DNA of 37,839 nucleotides from Gemmatimonadota bacterium (GCA_028874905.1 JAPPGZ010000056.1:1-37839), one strand, 5' to 3'; shown: positions 24,608 through 35,859, counted from the stretch's first letter. Notes: generated by a model not told the origin, from the letters alone. Made by a program: numbers and translations.

Positions 24608-26698
24608 ATGGCCGCGGCCAAGTCTTTCAGAACGGAACAGATCCGCAATGTGGTAGTGCTCGGACACGGCGGCTCGGGGAAATCGACGCTTATCGACGCG
24701 GTGTGCTTCGCATCCGGGACCTCGCGCCGCAAGGGCAACGTGGGCGACGGGACGGCGCTGACGATGACGACGCCCGAGGAGACCGGTCACGGCATGTCGA
24801 TGCAGCTCACGGTCGCGCACGCCGTCTGGAACGGAACGAAGATCAACCTGCTCGACACGCCGGGATACATGGACTTCGTCGGAGAGGCGACCGCCGCCGC
24901 GCGGGTGGCCGATGCCGCGGTGGTTACGGTGAGCGCAACATCGGGCGTGGAGGTGGGGACCGAGATGGTTTGGCAGCTCTGCGAGGATCGGGGCCTGCCG
25001 CGCATGGTGTTCGTGTCCATGATGGACAAGGTGCACGCCAACTTCGCCAAGGTTCTGGACGAAGTGAAGGAAACGCTCGCCCCGGGGGCGATCCCCGTGG
25101 AGGTTCCGATCGGCGCGGGAGACGGATTCCGGGGGATCGTCAACCTGTTCACGGGCAAGGCCCACATCTACAAGCCGGACACGATGACGGGCGAGTACGA
25201 GGAGGGACCGGTCCCGGATGACGTCGCGGACGAGGTCGAGGAGTGGACGACCGAGCTCATGGAGACGCTCGCCACGACCGACGAGGACCTCCTCGACCGC
25301 TACCTGGAGGGGGATGAGATTTCGCCGGATGAGCAGATCGAGGCGTTGGCGCTGGCGGTGGCCGAGGGCGAGGCGATCCCGGTGTTCTGCGGGGCGGCGG
25401 AGCAGTCGTACGGCGTGCGCACGCTCGCGCAGAAGATGGTCGAGTTGCTCCCGCATCCGGGCCAGGGCGGGGACATCGATGCCGCGGGGGCCAATGGCGA
25501 CTCGGTGCGTTTGCGCGCGGCGGACGACGAGGGGGTGAGCGCCCTGGTCTTCAAGACGAGCGCCGAGCCCCATGTCGGGGAGTTGTCGCTCTTCCGCGTG
25601 TATTCGGGGATGATCGTGAACGGCACCGAGCTGCGGAATACCACGCGCAACGCGAACGAGCGGATCAATCACCTGGCGATTCCGCAGGCAAGGGAGCGTG
25701 TGGAGGTCGAGGCGCTGCACGCGGGCGATATCGGCGTTGTCGCCAAACTGAAGTCCACTCACACCAACGACACGCTTTGCGGTACCGGGCACTCGGTGAC
25801 GCTCGAAGGTGTGGCCTTCCCGAGTCCGGACATCTCCATCGCCGTACGTGGTGCAGCGCGCGCGGACGAGGACAAGCTGGGCGAGGCACTGGGCAAGCTG
25901 CAGGAGGAGGATCCCACCTTCGTCGCAGCGTTCAACCCGGAGTTGCGGCAGACGATCGCGCGCGGGATGGGTGAGCTCCACCTCGACGTGCAGTTTGCAC
26001 GGATGAAGCGGAAATACTCGGTTTCGGTGGAGACCGAACGCCCCCGGATCGCCTATCGGGAGACGATCAGGGCGTCGGCGGCGGGACAGGGGCGCTTCAA
26101 GAAGCAGACGGGCGGCCGCGGCCAGTTCGGTGACTGCTGGATTCGCCTGCGCCCGCTGGGTCGCGGCGAGGGCTACGAGTTCGTCAACTCGATCAAGGGC
26201 GGCGTGATCCCGACGAAGTATGTGCCGTCCGTGGACCGCGGGATTCAGGAGGCTGCGGGGAAGGGCGTCGTAGCCGGGTATCCTCTGGTCGACTTCGCCG
26301 CCGAATGCTACGACGGTTCGTACCACTCGGTGGATTCATCCGACATCGCGTTCAAGGTCGCCGGATCCTACGCGTTCAGGAACGTCGCCGAGAAGGCGAG
26401 CCCGGCACTTCTGGAGCCCATCATCGAGGTTACGGTTACCGCGCCCGACGAGTACGTGGGCGACATCATGGGAGACCTGAACGGTCGCTCGGCGCGGGTG
26501 CTCGGCATGGAGCCCGAGGGCGGAAAGACTTCGGTCAAGGCGCAGGTGGCCGAGGCGGAGCTGCACAAGTACGCCTCGGCTTTACGCTCGATCACCCAGG
26601 GCAGGGGGCACCACAGACGCAAGATGCTCGGTTACGACTTCGTCCCTGCGGCGCGGGTCGCGCAGATCGTGGCCGAGGCGGAAGAGGGGGACGATTGA
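24608..26698 (+). CDS. EF-G-2-like translational GTPase
   Basis: This is a 696-residue homologue of elongation factor G, of the EF-G-2 type. Order: G domain with P-loop GHGGSGKST (19-27), switch-2 LLDTPGYMDFVGE, domain II around AKLKSTHTNDTLCG, domain III with GMGELHLDVQ, domain IV with AGQGRFKKQTGGRGQFGDCW and GSYHSVDSSDIAFK, and domain V with GDIMGDLNGRSARVLGME. The guanine-specificity motif (N/T)KxD is changed to SMMD at 137-140, losing the Lys. AGGAGG at 24598-24603 fixes the ATG at 24608; the long frame open upstream to 23576 is antisense-like shadow. It is unlikely to be the sole EF-G. Possible roles are ribosome splitting or stress translation (inference). Confidence 0.92.
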   Translation: MAAAKSFRTEQIRNVVVLGHGGSGKSTLIDAVCFASGTSRRKGNVGDGTALTMTTPEETGHGMSMQLTVAHAVWNGTKINLLDTPGYMDFVGEATAAARVADAAVVTVSATSGVEVGTEMVWQLCEDRGLPRMVFVSMMDKVHANFAKVLDEVKETLAPGAIPVEVPIGAGDGFRGIVNLFTGKAHIYKPDTMTGEYEEGPVPDDVADEVEEWTTELMETLATTDEDLLDRYLEGDEISPDEQIEALALAVAEGEAIPVFCGAAEQSYGVRTLAQKMVELLPHPGQGGDIDAAGANGDSVRLRAADDEGVSALVFKTSAEPHVGELSLFRVYSGMIVNGTELRNTTRNANERINHLAIPQARERVEVEALHAGDIGVVAKLKSTHTNDTLCGTGHSVTLEGVAFPSPDISIAVRGAARADEDKLGEALGKLQEEDPTFVAAFNPELRQTIARGMGELHLDVQFARMKRKYSVSVETERPRIAYRETIRASAAGQGRFKKQTGGRGQFGDCWIRLRPLGRGEGYEFVNSIKGGVIPTKYVPSVDRGIQEAAGKGVVAGYPLVDFAAECYDGSYHSVDSSDIAFKVAGSYAFRNVAEKASPALLEPIIEVTVTAPDEYVGDIMGDLNGRSARVLGMEPEGGKTSVKAQVAEAELHKYASALRSITQGRGHHRRKMLGYDFVPAARVAQIVAEAEEGDD

Positions 26699-26732
26699 CC
26701 GGTCCCGGCCTGTGCAGCTGCCGCGCGCGCCG

Positions 26733-28091
26733 CTACCGCGTATAGATCAGCAGCACGCCGTTTCTTCCCCGGTCGCCGTATAGCAGGCCGGCCTCCAGGG
26801 GCGTAATGAACTGGATGCTCTTGACGTCCTGCGGGTTCAGTTCGTGGAGGAAGAAGGAGGGGTCGGGGACGGGACCGTCGTTGATGCGCACCTCGACCAT
26901 GTTGCACGAATTGGGGTTGCTGCTGCTTCGGGCCCGGAGCATCTCGATGCATACGCCCATCTGCGGTTCCCCGAACACATTGGCGATGTAGGTCTCCGTA
27001 ACGGACAGGCCGGGCATCCGCGCCGCTCGTGCGAGCGAGGCGAAGTCGAACATCCGTGGTATCAGGGAATCCACCTGCGCTTCGCTCAGTCCGGAAAAGC
27101 GCGTGCCCGGCGTTGTGGTGATCCTTCGATCCCTCCGGCGTCCGGTCACGACGAGGGGTTCGAGGACGATGGCCTCGGTGGCCAGCAGTACTTCGAGCCC
27201 GAGCGCCTCGTTGCTGAAGACCGTCAGGGAGTCGATACGCGTGGCGTAGCCCAGGTTGTCCGTCTGGATGATCTGCCTGCCGGGGGGGATTCCGGTAAAT
27301 CCGAACCTGCCTTCGGCATTCGTGATCGCGTCGTGGTTCGTCCCGACAAGCCGAACCTGGGCTCCCGCGAGCGGCGCGCGGGTCGCGTAGTCCATCACGG
27401 TGCCGTTGATCGTGACCGGGTCGGATATGTGGATGGTAATGTCCATCACGTGCGGACCCGGCCGGCCGATCTCCACGGGGAGCGTCGCGTTGGTGCCGAA
27501 GGTCGCCGTGATCGACAGTTCCGTGTTCGCGTCCAGTCCGCACAACCTGAATTCGCCTGAATTCCCGGTTCGCGCCTCCGCGACCACACGTTGCCTCTGC
27601 ATGACGCCCACCCGGTCCCCCAGCGCGACGACCCGCGCACCGGGCAGTGGCACCGAGGTCAGCGCGTCGGTGACGATCCCGCCGATCGAGGTGTTGCCCA
27701 GACCGGTTTCGGCCGAGCACCATGCGGCCAGGATGGTCTCCCTGGAGGGGATCGCGAGATAGGCTTCGGCGACGCTCTCTCCGCGGACGACGACCTTTTG
27801 CGTCGAACCTGCCACGCCGAGCGTGCCAAGCCTCGGGTGAAAGAACATCACCGTGTGCTCGCCCTCGGGGACGCTGTCCAGACGGAACTCCCCGTTCTCG
27901 CTCGTGCTCCCGATTGCGGACGTTCCCATGACGGCGACACGGGCCTCGGACAGGGGGGAACTCGTGGTGCTGTCGAACACCATGCCCAGGATGGTTCCGG
28001 TGGGTCCGTCCGCATCCTGCGCGGCAAGGGCCGCCGACTGCGTGAATGCGATCAGGACGGCAGCGAGCACGTGGGGTCTGCGCTTGGTCAT
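26733..28091 (-). CDS. Secreted carboxypeptidase-regulatory-repeat protein with TonB-plug-like end
   Basis: This is a 452-residue protein with signal peptide MTKRRPHVLAAVLIAFTQ...ALA (cut near residue 24). Three beta-sandwich CarboxypepD_reg-type repeats follow at ~31-95, ~136-200 and ~227-292, with phrases such as SPLSEARVAVMG, VPLPGARVVALG and APLAGAQVRLVG. Residues ~310-452 look like a TonB-receptor plug: VLEPLVVTGRRRDRR, then INDGPV, LNPQDVKSIQFIT and a final YGDRGRNGVLLIYTR. No beta barrel follows. The ATG at 28091 with GAAGG upstream is chosen over 28187, which would put translation at the promoter. It converges on the EF-G-like gene with a 34-nt gap. Confidence 0.82.
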   Translation of the reverse strand: MTKRRPHVLAAVLIAFTQSAALAAQDADGPTGTILGMVFDSTTSSPLSEARVAVMGTSAIGSTSENGEFRLDSVPEGEHTVMFFHPRLGTLGVAGSTQKVVVRGESVAEAYLAIPSRETILAAWCSAETGLGNTSIGGIVTDALTSVPLPGARVVALGDRVGVMQRQRVVAEARTGNSGEFRLCGLDANTELSITATFGTNATLPVEIGRPGPHVMDITIHISDPVTINGTVMDYATRAPLAGAQVRLVGTNHDAITNAEGRFGFTGIPPGRQIIQTDNLGYATRIDSLTVFSNEALGLEVLLATEAIVLEPLVVTGRRRDRRITTTPGTRFSGLSEAQVDSLIPRMFDFASLARAARMPGLSVTETYIANVFGEPQMGVCIEMLRARSSSNPNSCNMVEVRINDGPVPDPSFFLHELNPQDVKSIQFITPLEAGLLYGDRGRNGVLLIYTR

Positions 28092-28189
28092 CTTGCCTTC
28101 AATGTAGTGCACTCCGGACCAGCCTGCGCGGCCGGTTTCGAGCGGTTGCGGGACGAACTGCGGGCCGTACCCGTTGAACACCTCCACAT

Positions 28190-28195
28190 ACTATA
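28190..28195 (-). promoter_or_regulatory. Possible -10 of the plug-like protein gene
   Basis: Read on the minus strand this is TATAGT (5/6 to consensus), about 100 nt before the ATG at 28091. No good -35 is visible at 16-18 nt. It lies 3 nt before the longer ORF's start at 28187, arguing against that start. Confidence 0.3.
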
Positions 28196-28272
28196 TCGTT
28201 CCAGGCCGCAAAAGATGACACCGCGCTGAAATCCGGGCCCGTTCGGCGGGATCGAGGGCCGCTACGGTTCGC

Positions 28273-28280
28273 TATATTAT
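28273..28280 (+). promoter_or_regulatory. Possible -10 of the yebC-ruv operon
   Basis: TATATTAT gives TATATT or TATTAT, AT-rich in a GC-rich gap and about 60 nt before yebC. The -35 region is poor. The divergent layout supports a promoter here. Confidence 0.4.
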
Positions 28281-28341
28281 CCCATCGGACGCCTGGTCCG
28301 CATCCCGGGGTTGCCGGGTCGTTTTCCTACGGAGGGGAGCT

Positions 28342-29088
28342 GTGGCGGGACACAGCAAATGGTCGCAGATCAAGCGCAAGAAGGCGGTCAACGACCAGAA
28401 GCGCGGTCAGATGTTCACCAAGCTGATCCGCGAGCTCACCGTAGCGGCACGCGAGGGGGGCGGTGACCCCAACTTCAACCCTCGGCTCCGGCTTGGTGTC
28501 GACGCGGCGAAGTCCGCCAACATGCCGCAGGAGAACATCGACCGGGCGATCAAGCGCGGCACCGGCGAACTTGAGGGCGTGACGTACGAGGAGATCGTGT
28601 ACGAGGGCTATGGTCCCGGTGGCGTGGCGCTGTACATCGAAACCCTGACCGACAACCAGAAGCGGACGGTGGCCGAGGTCCGTCATCTGCTGGACAAGAA
28701 TGGCGGCAACCTGGGGACGGCGGGCTCCGTGGCCTGGCAGTTCGACCGCAAGGGGATGATCTACGTCGAGGCGGCCGAGGTAGACGAGGACGCGGTCTTC
28801 GAGGCCGCCGTCGAGGCTGGCGCGGACGATGTGACCAGCGAGGCGGGCGAATACGTTGTGACGACCGATGCGGGTTCGCTGCACGAGGTGCGTCGTGCCC
28901 TTGCGGGGGCTGGACTCACAGTCGCGTCGGCGCAGCTCGCGATGGTCGCGAAGAACGCAGTGGCGATTGCGGGAAGGACGGGTGAGCGACTGCTGAAACT
29001 CCTGGAAGTGCTGGACGACCACGACGACGTGCAGCAGGTGCATTCGAATGCCGACCTCGACGAGTCGGTGCTGTCCCAGGCGCTGTGA
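28342..29088 (+). CDS. yebC: YebC/PmpR-family protein (TACO1-like)
   Basis: This 248-residue protein belongs to the YebC family, known as DNA-binding regulators and, in mitochondrial TACO1 and some bacterial members, as factors easing translation of proline stretches. The N-terminus MAGHSKWSQIKRKKAVNDQK is diagnostic, followed by KSANMPQENIDRAIKRGTGE and YEGYGPGGVALYIE. The GTG at 28342 is preceded by GGAGGGGAG. It overlaps ruvC by GTGA, the usual yebC-ruvC linkage in bacteria. Confidence 0.95.
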   Translation: MAGHSKWSQIKRKKAVNDQKRGQMFTKLIRELTVAAREGGGDPNFNPRLRLGVDAAKSANMPQENIDRAIKRGTGELEGVTYEEIVYEGYGPGGVALYIETLTDNQKRTVAEVRHLLDKNGGNLGTAGSVAWQFDRKGMIYVEAAEVDEDAVFEAAVEAGADDVTSEAGEYVVTTDAGSLHEVRRALAGAGLTVASAQLAMVAKNAVAIAGRTGERLLKLLEVLDDHDDVQQVHSNADLDESVLSQAL

Positions 29089-29621
29089 ACAGGGGTGCCG
29101 GTCCAGGCGGCTGCGTGCTGCTCGGCATCGATCCGGGCACGGCGGTCACGGGGTTTGGAGCGGTGGTGGTAGATGGCCGGCGCCGCGCGGAGTTGCTCGA
29201 ATGCGGGGTGATCCGGACTTCGCCGAAGGCGTCCCTGGTGGTGCGGCTCCTTGAGATCCACGAGGGCGTCGAGGAGTTGATCGCGCGATTGAGTCCCGCG
29301 GTCGTGTCGATCGAGGGCGCGTTCCAGGGCAAGAACGTGCGGAGCGCGATGACCCTGGGACAGGCACGCGGCGCGATCATCGTGGCGGCGGCCCGTTGCG
29401 GCGTCCAGGTGGCCGAGTACACGCCCCGCGCGATCAAGCGGGCGGTTACGGGTACGGGGTCCGCGACGAAGGAACAGGTCGCGTACATGGTGCGCCGGCA
29501 CCTGCGTCTCCGGTCGGACCCCAAGCCGAGCGACGCAGCCGACGGAATCGCGGCCGCGCTGTGCCACGCGTACACGGGCCCGGTTCCCGAGGGTGCGGCT
29601 TCCTCCCGGATGGCCTGTTGA
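29085..29621 (+). CDS. ruvC: Holliday junction resolvase RuvC
   Basis: This 178-residue endonuclease cuts Holliday junctions symmetrically. Acidic metal ligands are visible in LLGIDPGTAVTGFG (Asp16), SIEGAFQGKN (Glu) and SDAADGIAAALCHA (the two C-terminal Asp). The GTG start overlaps yebC by 4 nt, and the TGA overlaps the TTG of ruvA (TTGA). Length matches the family. Confidence 0.96.
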   Translation: MNRGAGPGGCVLLGIDPGTAVTGFGAVVVDGRRRAELLECGVIRTSPKASLVVRLLEIHEGVEELIARLSPAVVSIEGAFQGKNVRSAMTLGQARGAIIVAAARCGVQVAEYTPRAIKRAVTGTGSATKEQVAYMVRRHLRLRSDPKPSDAADGIAAALCHAYTGPVPEGAASSRMAC

Positions 29622-30220
29622 TCAGCCGGATTCGCGGCCGGCTCGTCGGTCTGGACGTCGACCGGGTCGAGGTGGACACGGACGCGGGGGTCGTATACGA
29701 GGTGCATGTTCCACTCACGGTGTTCAACCGCCTTCCGGCCCAGGGTGCCGAACTGGAACTGCTCACCGCGTATATCGTGCGCGACGAGACGCCGAGTCTG
29801 TACGGATTCCTCGACATACGCGAACGGACCCTTTTCCTGCGGCTCCTGACCGTGCAGAAGGTTGGTCCACGGCTGGCTCTGGCGATGATGAGCGCGTACC
29901 AGGCCGGCAGGCTTGCGCGTGCCATCGCCGAGGAGGACGCCAAGGTCCTCATTCAGGTAAGTGGACTGGGCAAGAAGACGGCGGAACGAGTGATCCTGGA
30001 GTTGTCCGACAAGGTCCGCGACATTGCAGTGGCGGAGGCTGGAGACGAGCCGGACGGGGGCGCGGCCGGCGAGGCGGTGGCTGCACTGATCAGTCTCGGG
30101 TACTCCTTTACCGAGGCCGACGCGGCGGTGCGCGACGCTTCCAGCGGCGGCGGTGCCGACACGACGGAAGAACTGGTGCGGCGGGTCCTCGCAGACCGCG
30201 CGTCCGGCCCGGGATCGTAA
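29618..30220 (+). CDS. ruvA: Holliday junction branch-migration protein RuvA
   Basis: This 200-residue protein tetramerises on Holliday junctions and recruits RuvB. Domain I starts ISRIRGRLVGLDVDRV. Domain II has helix-hairpin-helix motifs: LLTVQKVGPRLALAMM, and LIQVSGLGKKTAERVILEL. Domain III, which contacts RuvB, is EAVAALISLGYSFTEADAAV near the end. The start is TTG at 29618, coupled to ruvC; no ATG or GTG fits the conserved first residues. An acidic linker joins domains II and III. Confidence 0.95.
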   Translation: MISRIRGRLVGLDVDRVEVDTDAGVVYEVHVPLTVFNRLPAQGAELELLTAYIVRDETPSLYGFLDIRERTLFLRLLTVQKVGPRLALAMMSAYQAGRLARAIAEEDAKVLIQVSGLGKKTAERVILELSDKVRDIAVAEAGDEPDGGAAGEAVAALISLGYSFTEADAAVRDASSGGGADTTEELVRRVLADRASGPGS

Positions 30221-30241
30221 GGGGGGGATCGCTACAACGAC

Positions 30242-31303
30242 ATGGCACGACGAACGGAAGTGACGACTCCCGAGATTCTCCCGCAGGAGACGCGGGCCGA
30301 TGCATCGCTGCGACCGGAGCGGCTGGCGCATTTCGTCGGTCAGGACAGCGTGAAGGAGGGGTTGCGGATCTCGATCGAAGCTGCAACGAAGCGTGGCGAG
30401 CCGCTCGACCACATCCTCTTCCACGGACCGCCGGGACTCGGAAAGACGACGCTGGCGATGCTGCTGGCGCGGGAAATGGCTGTGAACATCACCAACACCT
30501 CGGGCCCCGTGATCGAAAAGCCCGCCGACCTGGTGGGGGCCCTCACCAACCTTCAGGCGGGGGACATCCTCTTCATCGACGAGATACACCGTCTACGTCC
30601 CGTGGTCGAAGAGTTCCTGTATCCGGCCATGGAAGACTTCAAGGTCGAGGTGAGGTTGTCGGAAGGCCCGAGGGCGCAGACCATGACCATGTCGGTCGAA
30701 CCGTTCACGCTGGTCGGAGCGACAACCCGTTTCGGCCTGCTCACGGCCCCGATGAGGGCCCGATTCGGCATTACCGAGCGGCTGGACTTCTACCGGGCCG
30801 GCGATCTGGCCCGCATCATCGAGAGGAGCGCGAGGATCCTCGGTGTGGAGGCGACGCGCGCGGGCGCGGTGGAACTCGCGAGACGCGCGCGCGGGACTCC
30901 CCGGGTAGCCAACAGGTTGTTGCGGCGGGTGCGCGACTTCGCACAGGTGCGGGCGGATGGGGTGCTCGACGCGTCGGTCGTGCGCGATGCCCTGGAGTTG
31001 CTCAACGTGGACGAGTACGGACTCGACGGGATGGACGTGCGGATTCTCCTCACCATCATCGACAACTTCGGGGGCGGGCCCGTGGGCCTCAATTCGCTGG
31101 CGGTGGCGTTGGGTGAAGATGCCGGGACGATCGAAGAGGTCTACGAGCCCTTCCTGATCCAGGAGGGCTTCATGATGCGGGGTCCACGGGGCCGGGTTGC
31201 CACGGGCAAGGCGTTCACGCGATTCGGGCGTCCGGTTCCCGACGAGGGTGGTGCGGGGCCCGAGGATGGGCCCGCGGCGGGGCAGCCGACGCTGTTCAAC
31301 TGA
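30242..31303 (+). CDS. ruvB: Holliday junction branch-migration ATPase RuvB
   Basis: This 353-residue AAA+ motor drives branch migration with RuvA. It has [18 protein letters not shown], Walker [12 protein letters not shown], Walker [10 protein letters not shown], sensor [18 protein letters not shown] (with the arginine finger), and the winged-helix end [25 protein letters not shown]. The ATG lies 21 nt after ruvA and the stop is immediately followed by the queA ATG. Confidence 0.97.
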   Translation: MARRTEVTTPEILPQETRADASLRPERLAHFVGQDSVKEGLRISIEAATKRGEPLDHILFHGPPGLGKTTLAMLLAREMAVNITNTSGPVIEKPADLVGALTNLQAGDILFIDEIHRLRPVVEEFLYPAMEDFKVEVRLSEGPRAQTMTMSVEPFTLVGATTRFGLLTAPMRARFGITERLDFYRAGDLARIIERSARILGVEATRAGAVELARRARGTPRVANRLLRRVRDFAQVRADGVLDASVVRDALELLNVDEYGLDGMDVRILLTIIDNFGGGPVGLNSLAVALGEDAGTIEEVYEPFLIQEGFMMRGPRGRVATGKAFTRFGRPVPDEGGAGPEDGPAAGQPTLFN

Positions 31304-33573
<2,270 letters not shown>

Positions 33574-33597
33574 CCCCCGTTCAGAGGACGAAGACAC

Positions 33598-33948
33598 TTG
33601 TCACTGTACACGGCTGCAGCCTCGGCGCACGTGCTCATGCCATCGCCCCCGCTGGTCCCCCGCGAGGGCGGCAACAACATGACCGTGTTTCTTTTTCAGA
33701 TCATTCTGATGATCGCCATCTTCTACTTCATTCTGATCAGACCCCAGCAGAAGGAGCGGAAGCGGCACCGACAGATGTTGCAGACGCTGGCGAAGGGTGA
33801 CCGCGTGATGACCAACGGCGGCATCATCGGGGTGATCGTCCATGCGACGGACACGGAGCTCACGATCCGGAGCGGCGAGAACACGCGCCTCGTAGTCGAC
33901 CGCGGGCACATTGCGCGCAAGACCGAGGACGAAGGCGCCACGAAGTAG
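33598..33948 (+). CDS. yajC: Sec translocase accessory subunit YajC
   Basis: This 116-residue single-pass membrane protein associates with SecDF. VFLFQIILMIAIFYFILIRPQQKERKRH is the membrane helix and the hallmark RPQQK. AKGDRVMTNGGIIGVI is the cytosolic core. The start is TTG at 33598, with AGAGGA upstream, giving a 26-residue periplasmic leader like that of E. coli YajC; ATG 33679 is the alternative. secD/secF do not follow, unlike in many genomes; def does. Confidence 0.92.
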   Translation: MSLYTAAASAHVLMPSPPLVPREGGNNMTVFLFQIILMIAIFYFILIRPQQKERKRHRQMLQTLAKGDRVMTNGGIIGVIVHATDTELTIRSGENTRLVVDRGHIARKTEDEGATK

Positions 33949-33957
33949 GCCGGTCCC

Positions 33958-34467
33958 GTGGCGGTACTCGAAGTCGAGACTCTGGGTGCGAAAGTCCTTC
34001 GTGAGAAGGCGTCTCCGGTCGACACGGTGAGCGACGAGATCCGGGCCCTGATCCGGGACATGTTCGAGACCATGTACGACGCGGAGGGGATCGGTCTCGC
34101 GGCGCCCCAGGTGGGCATCTCTCAACGGATTCTGGTGGTGGACGTGGCCGACGAGAGCGAGGAAAGGCACGTACACGCCCTTGTCAATCCCGTCATCGTC
34201 GAATCGAGCCGCGAGACCGGCACGGAAACCGAAGGGTGCTTGAGCATTCCCGGGCTTGAAGAAACGGTGACCCGTCCGCTGCAGGTTGCGGTCGAAGCGC
34301 TGTCTCCCGATGGCGAGCCGGTGCGGATCGAGGCGGACGGGTTGTTGGCCAGGGCGCTGCAACACGAGGTCGACCACTTGGACGGCGTGTTGTTCATTGA
34401 CCGGCTTTCGTCGCTGAAGCGAGGAATCCTCCTCAGGAAGTGGCGAAAGAGCACGGGCCGGAGCTGA
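33958..34467 (+). CDS. def: Peptide deformylase
   Basis: This 169-residue metalloenzyme removes formyl groups from new proteins. The three family motifs are present: GIGLAAPQVG (residues ~45-54), EGCLSIPG (the Cys metal ligand) and QHEVDHLDG (the two His and the Glu). A basic C-terminal tail RGILLRKWRKSTGRS ends the protein. The GTG at 33958 lies 9 nt after yajC. The right-truncated repeat begins 3 nt after its stop. This is the last gene of the housekeeping block. Confidence 0.97.
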   Translation: MAVLEVETLGAKVLREKASPVDTVSDEIRALIRDMFETMYDAEGIGLAAPQVGISQRILVVDVADESEERHVHALVNPVIVESSRETGTETEGCLSIPGLEETVTRPLQVAVEALSPDGEPVRIEADGLLARALQHEVDHLDGVLFIDRLSSLKRGILLRKWRKSTGRS

Positions 34468-34469
34468 AG

Positions 34470-34600
34470 TAGGCAGCCCGTGGACAGAATCCCCCCGGCA
34501 TTCGAGCGGCGTTGCATCCGGACCGGACCGCTTCGCTCTGCGTTGCTCCTCGGGCCCGTAGCGCTGCTACCGGCCCGTCGTCGCGCCTTGCCGGCCCGGC
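34470..34600. repeat. Repeat copy B, right end missing
   Basis: TAG, one extra G, then CAGCCCGTGGAC and the rest of copy A through CCGGCCCGGC. Bases 34474-34600 match 6069-6195 with six differences in 127 and no gaps. The conserved GTAGC-GCT-GCTAC hairpin is kept. After 34600 the match ends abruptly and no right terminal repeat is found before the integrase gene. Confidence 0.88.
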
Positions 34601-34689
34601 AGCGGGCGACAGTTTTCGCATCTGATTGTGGTGGTTGTGGTTGCATGCGTGGCGGGGTCTGATTCCCTCTGGTTGGTACCCGCTACTTG
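34601..34689. other. Candidate boundary (attachment region) of an integrative element
   Basis: This short stretch is visibly richer in T than its surroundings. It lies between the point where repeat copy B breaks off and the 3' end of the integrase gene. It holds TCTGATT twice (34620-34626, 34661-34667) and GCTACTT twice in tandem (34682-34695). No tRNA gene is adjacent. The attachment core cannot be defined without the other end. Confidence 0.35.
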
Positions 34690-35859
34690 CTACTTCGGGA
34701 GCGCGCCCCGGCGGCGGTTGTCCAACGCCTTCCGAAGCTGTCCCTCGTCGGCTTGCTGATAGCAACGTAGGACCGTCTTCGCCGTCTTCCAACCGCCGAG
34801 GTCGCACAGCACCTTGAGAGGCTGGTCCATGAGGTCGGTCGCGAACTTCCTCCTCAGCGAGTGCCAACCCCTGCCGCGCTTGGGTTCCAGCCCGGCGAGC
34901 TTCTGGGCCTTGGACCACCACGAACGCACCCGCGACGATCCAACGGATACCGAAGGATTACCGGGCGCGGGCAGAACCGGAGCGTCGCCGCCCCGGACCT
35001 TCCTTACTCGGGCCTCGCCGAGTGCGGCCAGCGCGTCGGCGGTGACGGGCGTCGTGTGCTCGTAACCCGTCTTCTCGTGCTCGGCCCGCCACCGGACGAC
35101 TCCGGCATCGAGGTCGATGTCGCGCCAGCGGAGCTTTCGGATCGCTCCGATCCGGTGGCCCGTTTCGTGCGCCAGCACGAGCGCGACGTGGAACCGCCAG
35201 TCGACCTTATGGGACACCGTCAGAAGCGCTTGGTACTCGTCCTCGTCGAGGACGACCCGCGTGGGATTCTTCTCCTTGGGCGTCCTCAGCCCCCTGAGCG
35301 GATTCCTTTCAAGCAGCAGCCTTCCCCGCTCGTCTCTGGACTTCGCGGCCCAGTTGAAGATCGCGATCAGGAGCTTCAGGTCGTATTCGACCGTCCGGTC
35401 GGACACCGGCCTACCGCTCGGGCCGACCCTGCCCTCCCTCCGCGCCCGGATGAACCGGTCCCAGTCCCGCTGCGACAGCGTCGCCGGATCGCGATCCCGA
35501 CCGAAGAACCGGAGGAACATCTCCATCGTGGTCCGGTCGTGCTGCCGGGTGTGCTCGCCCTTCGTGGGCGTCACCTCTTCCCCGTAGATTTCAAAAAGCC
35601 GTTCCAGCGTGAGCGGCTCGGGCTCGGCGTCCTTCCTGCCGTTGGGCTGATGCACCGCGAAGCCCGCGGCGGCCTCGTCGGCCTGCCGCTTCGCGCGCGT
35701 CCAATCGCGGTGTTTCAGCGACCGGCTCAGCCTGCGCCCGTTCTCCCGCCACTCGATCTGGTAGAGCCCGGTTTTCGGGTCCGGGAACACCCTGACCCGG
35801 TTCCTGCCCCATTCGCCGGCGCTGTATCCGCGCCGGACACGTTTCGTGCGTGCCATCAT
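34690..35859 (-). CDS. Tyrosine site-specific recombinase (phage-type integrase)
   Basis: This 389-residue recombinase would insert or excise the element it sits in. The catalytic set is complete: Arg236 in TGHRIGAIRKLRW, the beta-hairpin Lys263 in HEKTGY, His333 and Arg336 in HSLRRKFA, Trp357 (in place of His) in LGGWK, and the nucleophile Tyr367 in VLRCYQQ. Residues ~85-175 form the SAM-like core-binding domain, and the N-terminus is a basic arm-binding region. GAGAGGA lies just before the ATG at 35859. An in-frame ATG at 36024 overlaps the stop of the coupling ATPase (ATGA) and would add 55 residues by coupling. The gene's end faces the chromosomal boundary. Confidence 0.93.
   Translation of the reverse strand: MMARTKRVRRGYSAGEWGRNRVRVFPDPKTGLYQIEWRENGRRLSRSLKHRDWTRAKRQADEAAAGFAVHQPNGRKDAEPEPLTLERLFEIYGEEVTPTKGEHTRQHDRTTMEMFLRFFGRDRDPATLSQRDWDRFIRARREGRVGPSGRPVSDRTVEYDLKLLIAIFNWAAKSRDERGRLLLERNPLRGLRTPKEKNPTRVVLDEDEYQALLTVSHKVDWRFHVALVLAHETGHRIGAIRKLRWRDIDLDAGVVRWRAEHEKTGYEHTTPVTADALAALGEARVRKVRGGDAPVLPAPGNPSVSVGSSRVRSWWSKAQKLAGLEPKRGRGWHSLRRKFATDLMDQPLKVLCDLGGWKTAKTVLRCYQQADEGQLRKALDNRRRGALPK

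Noticed and set aside
24590..26326. 578-codon minus-strand frame opposite the EF-G-like gene
   Set aside because: It mirrors codon positions of the plus-strand gene and has no recognisable domain.
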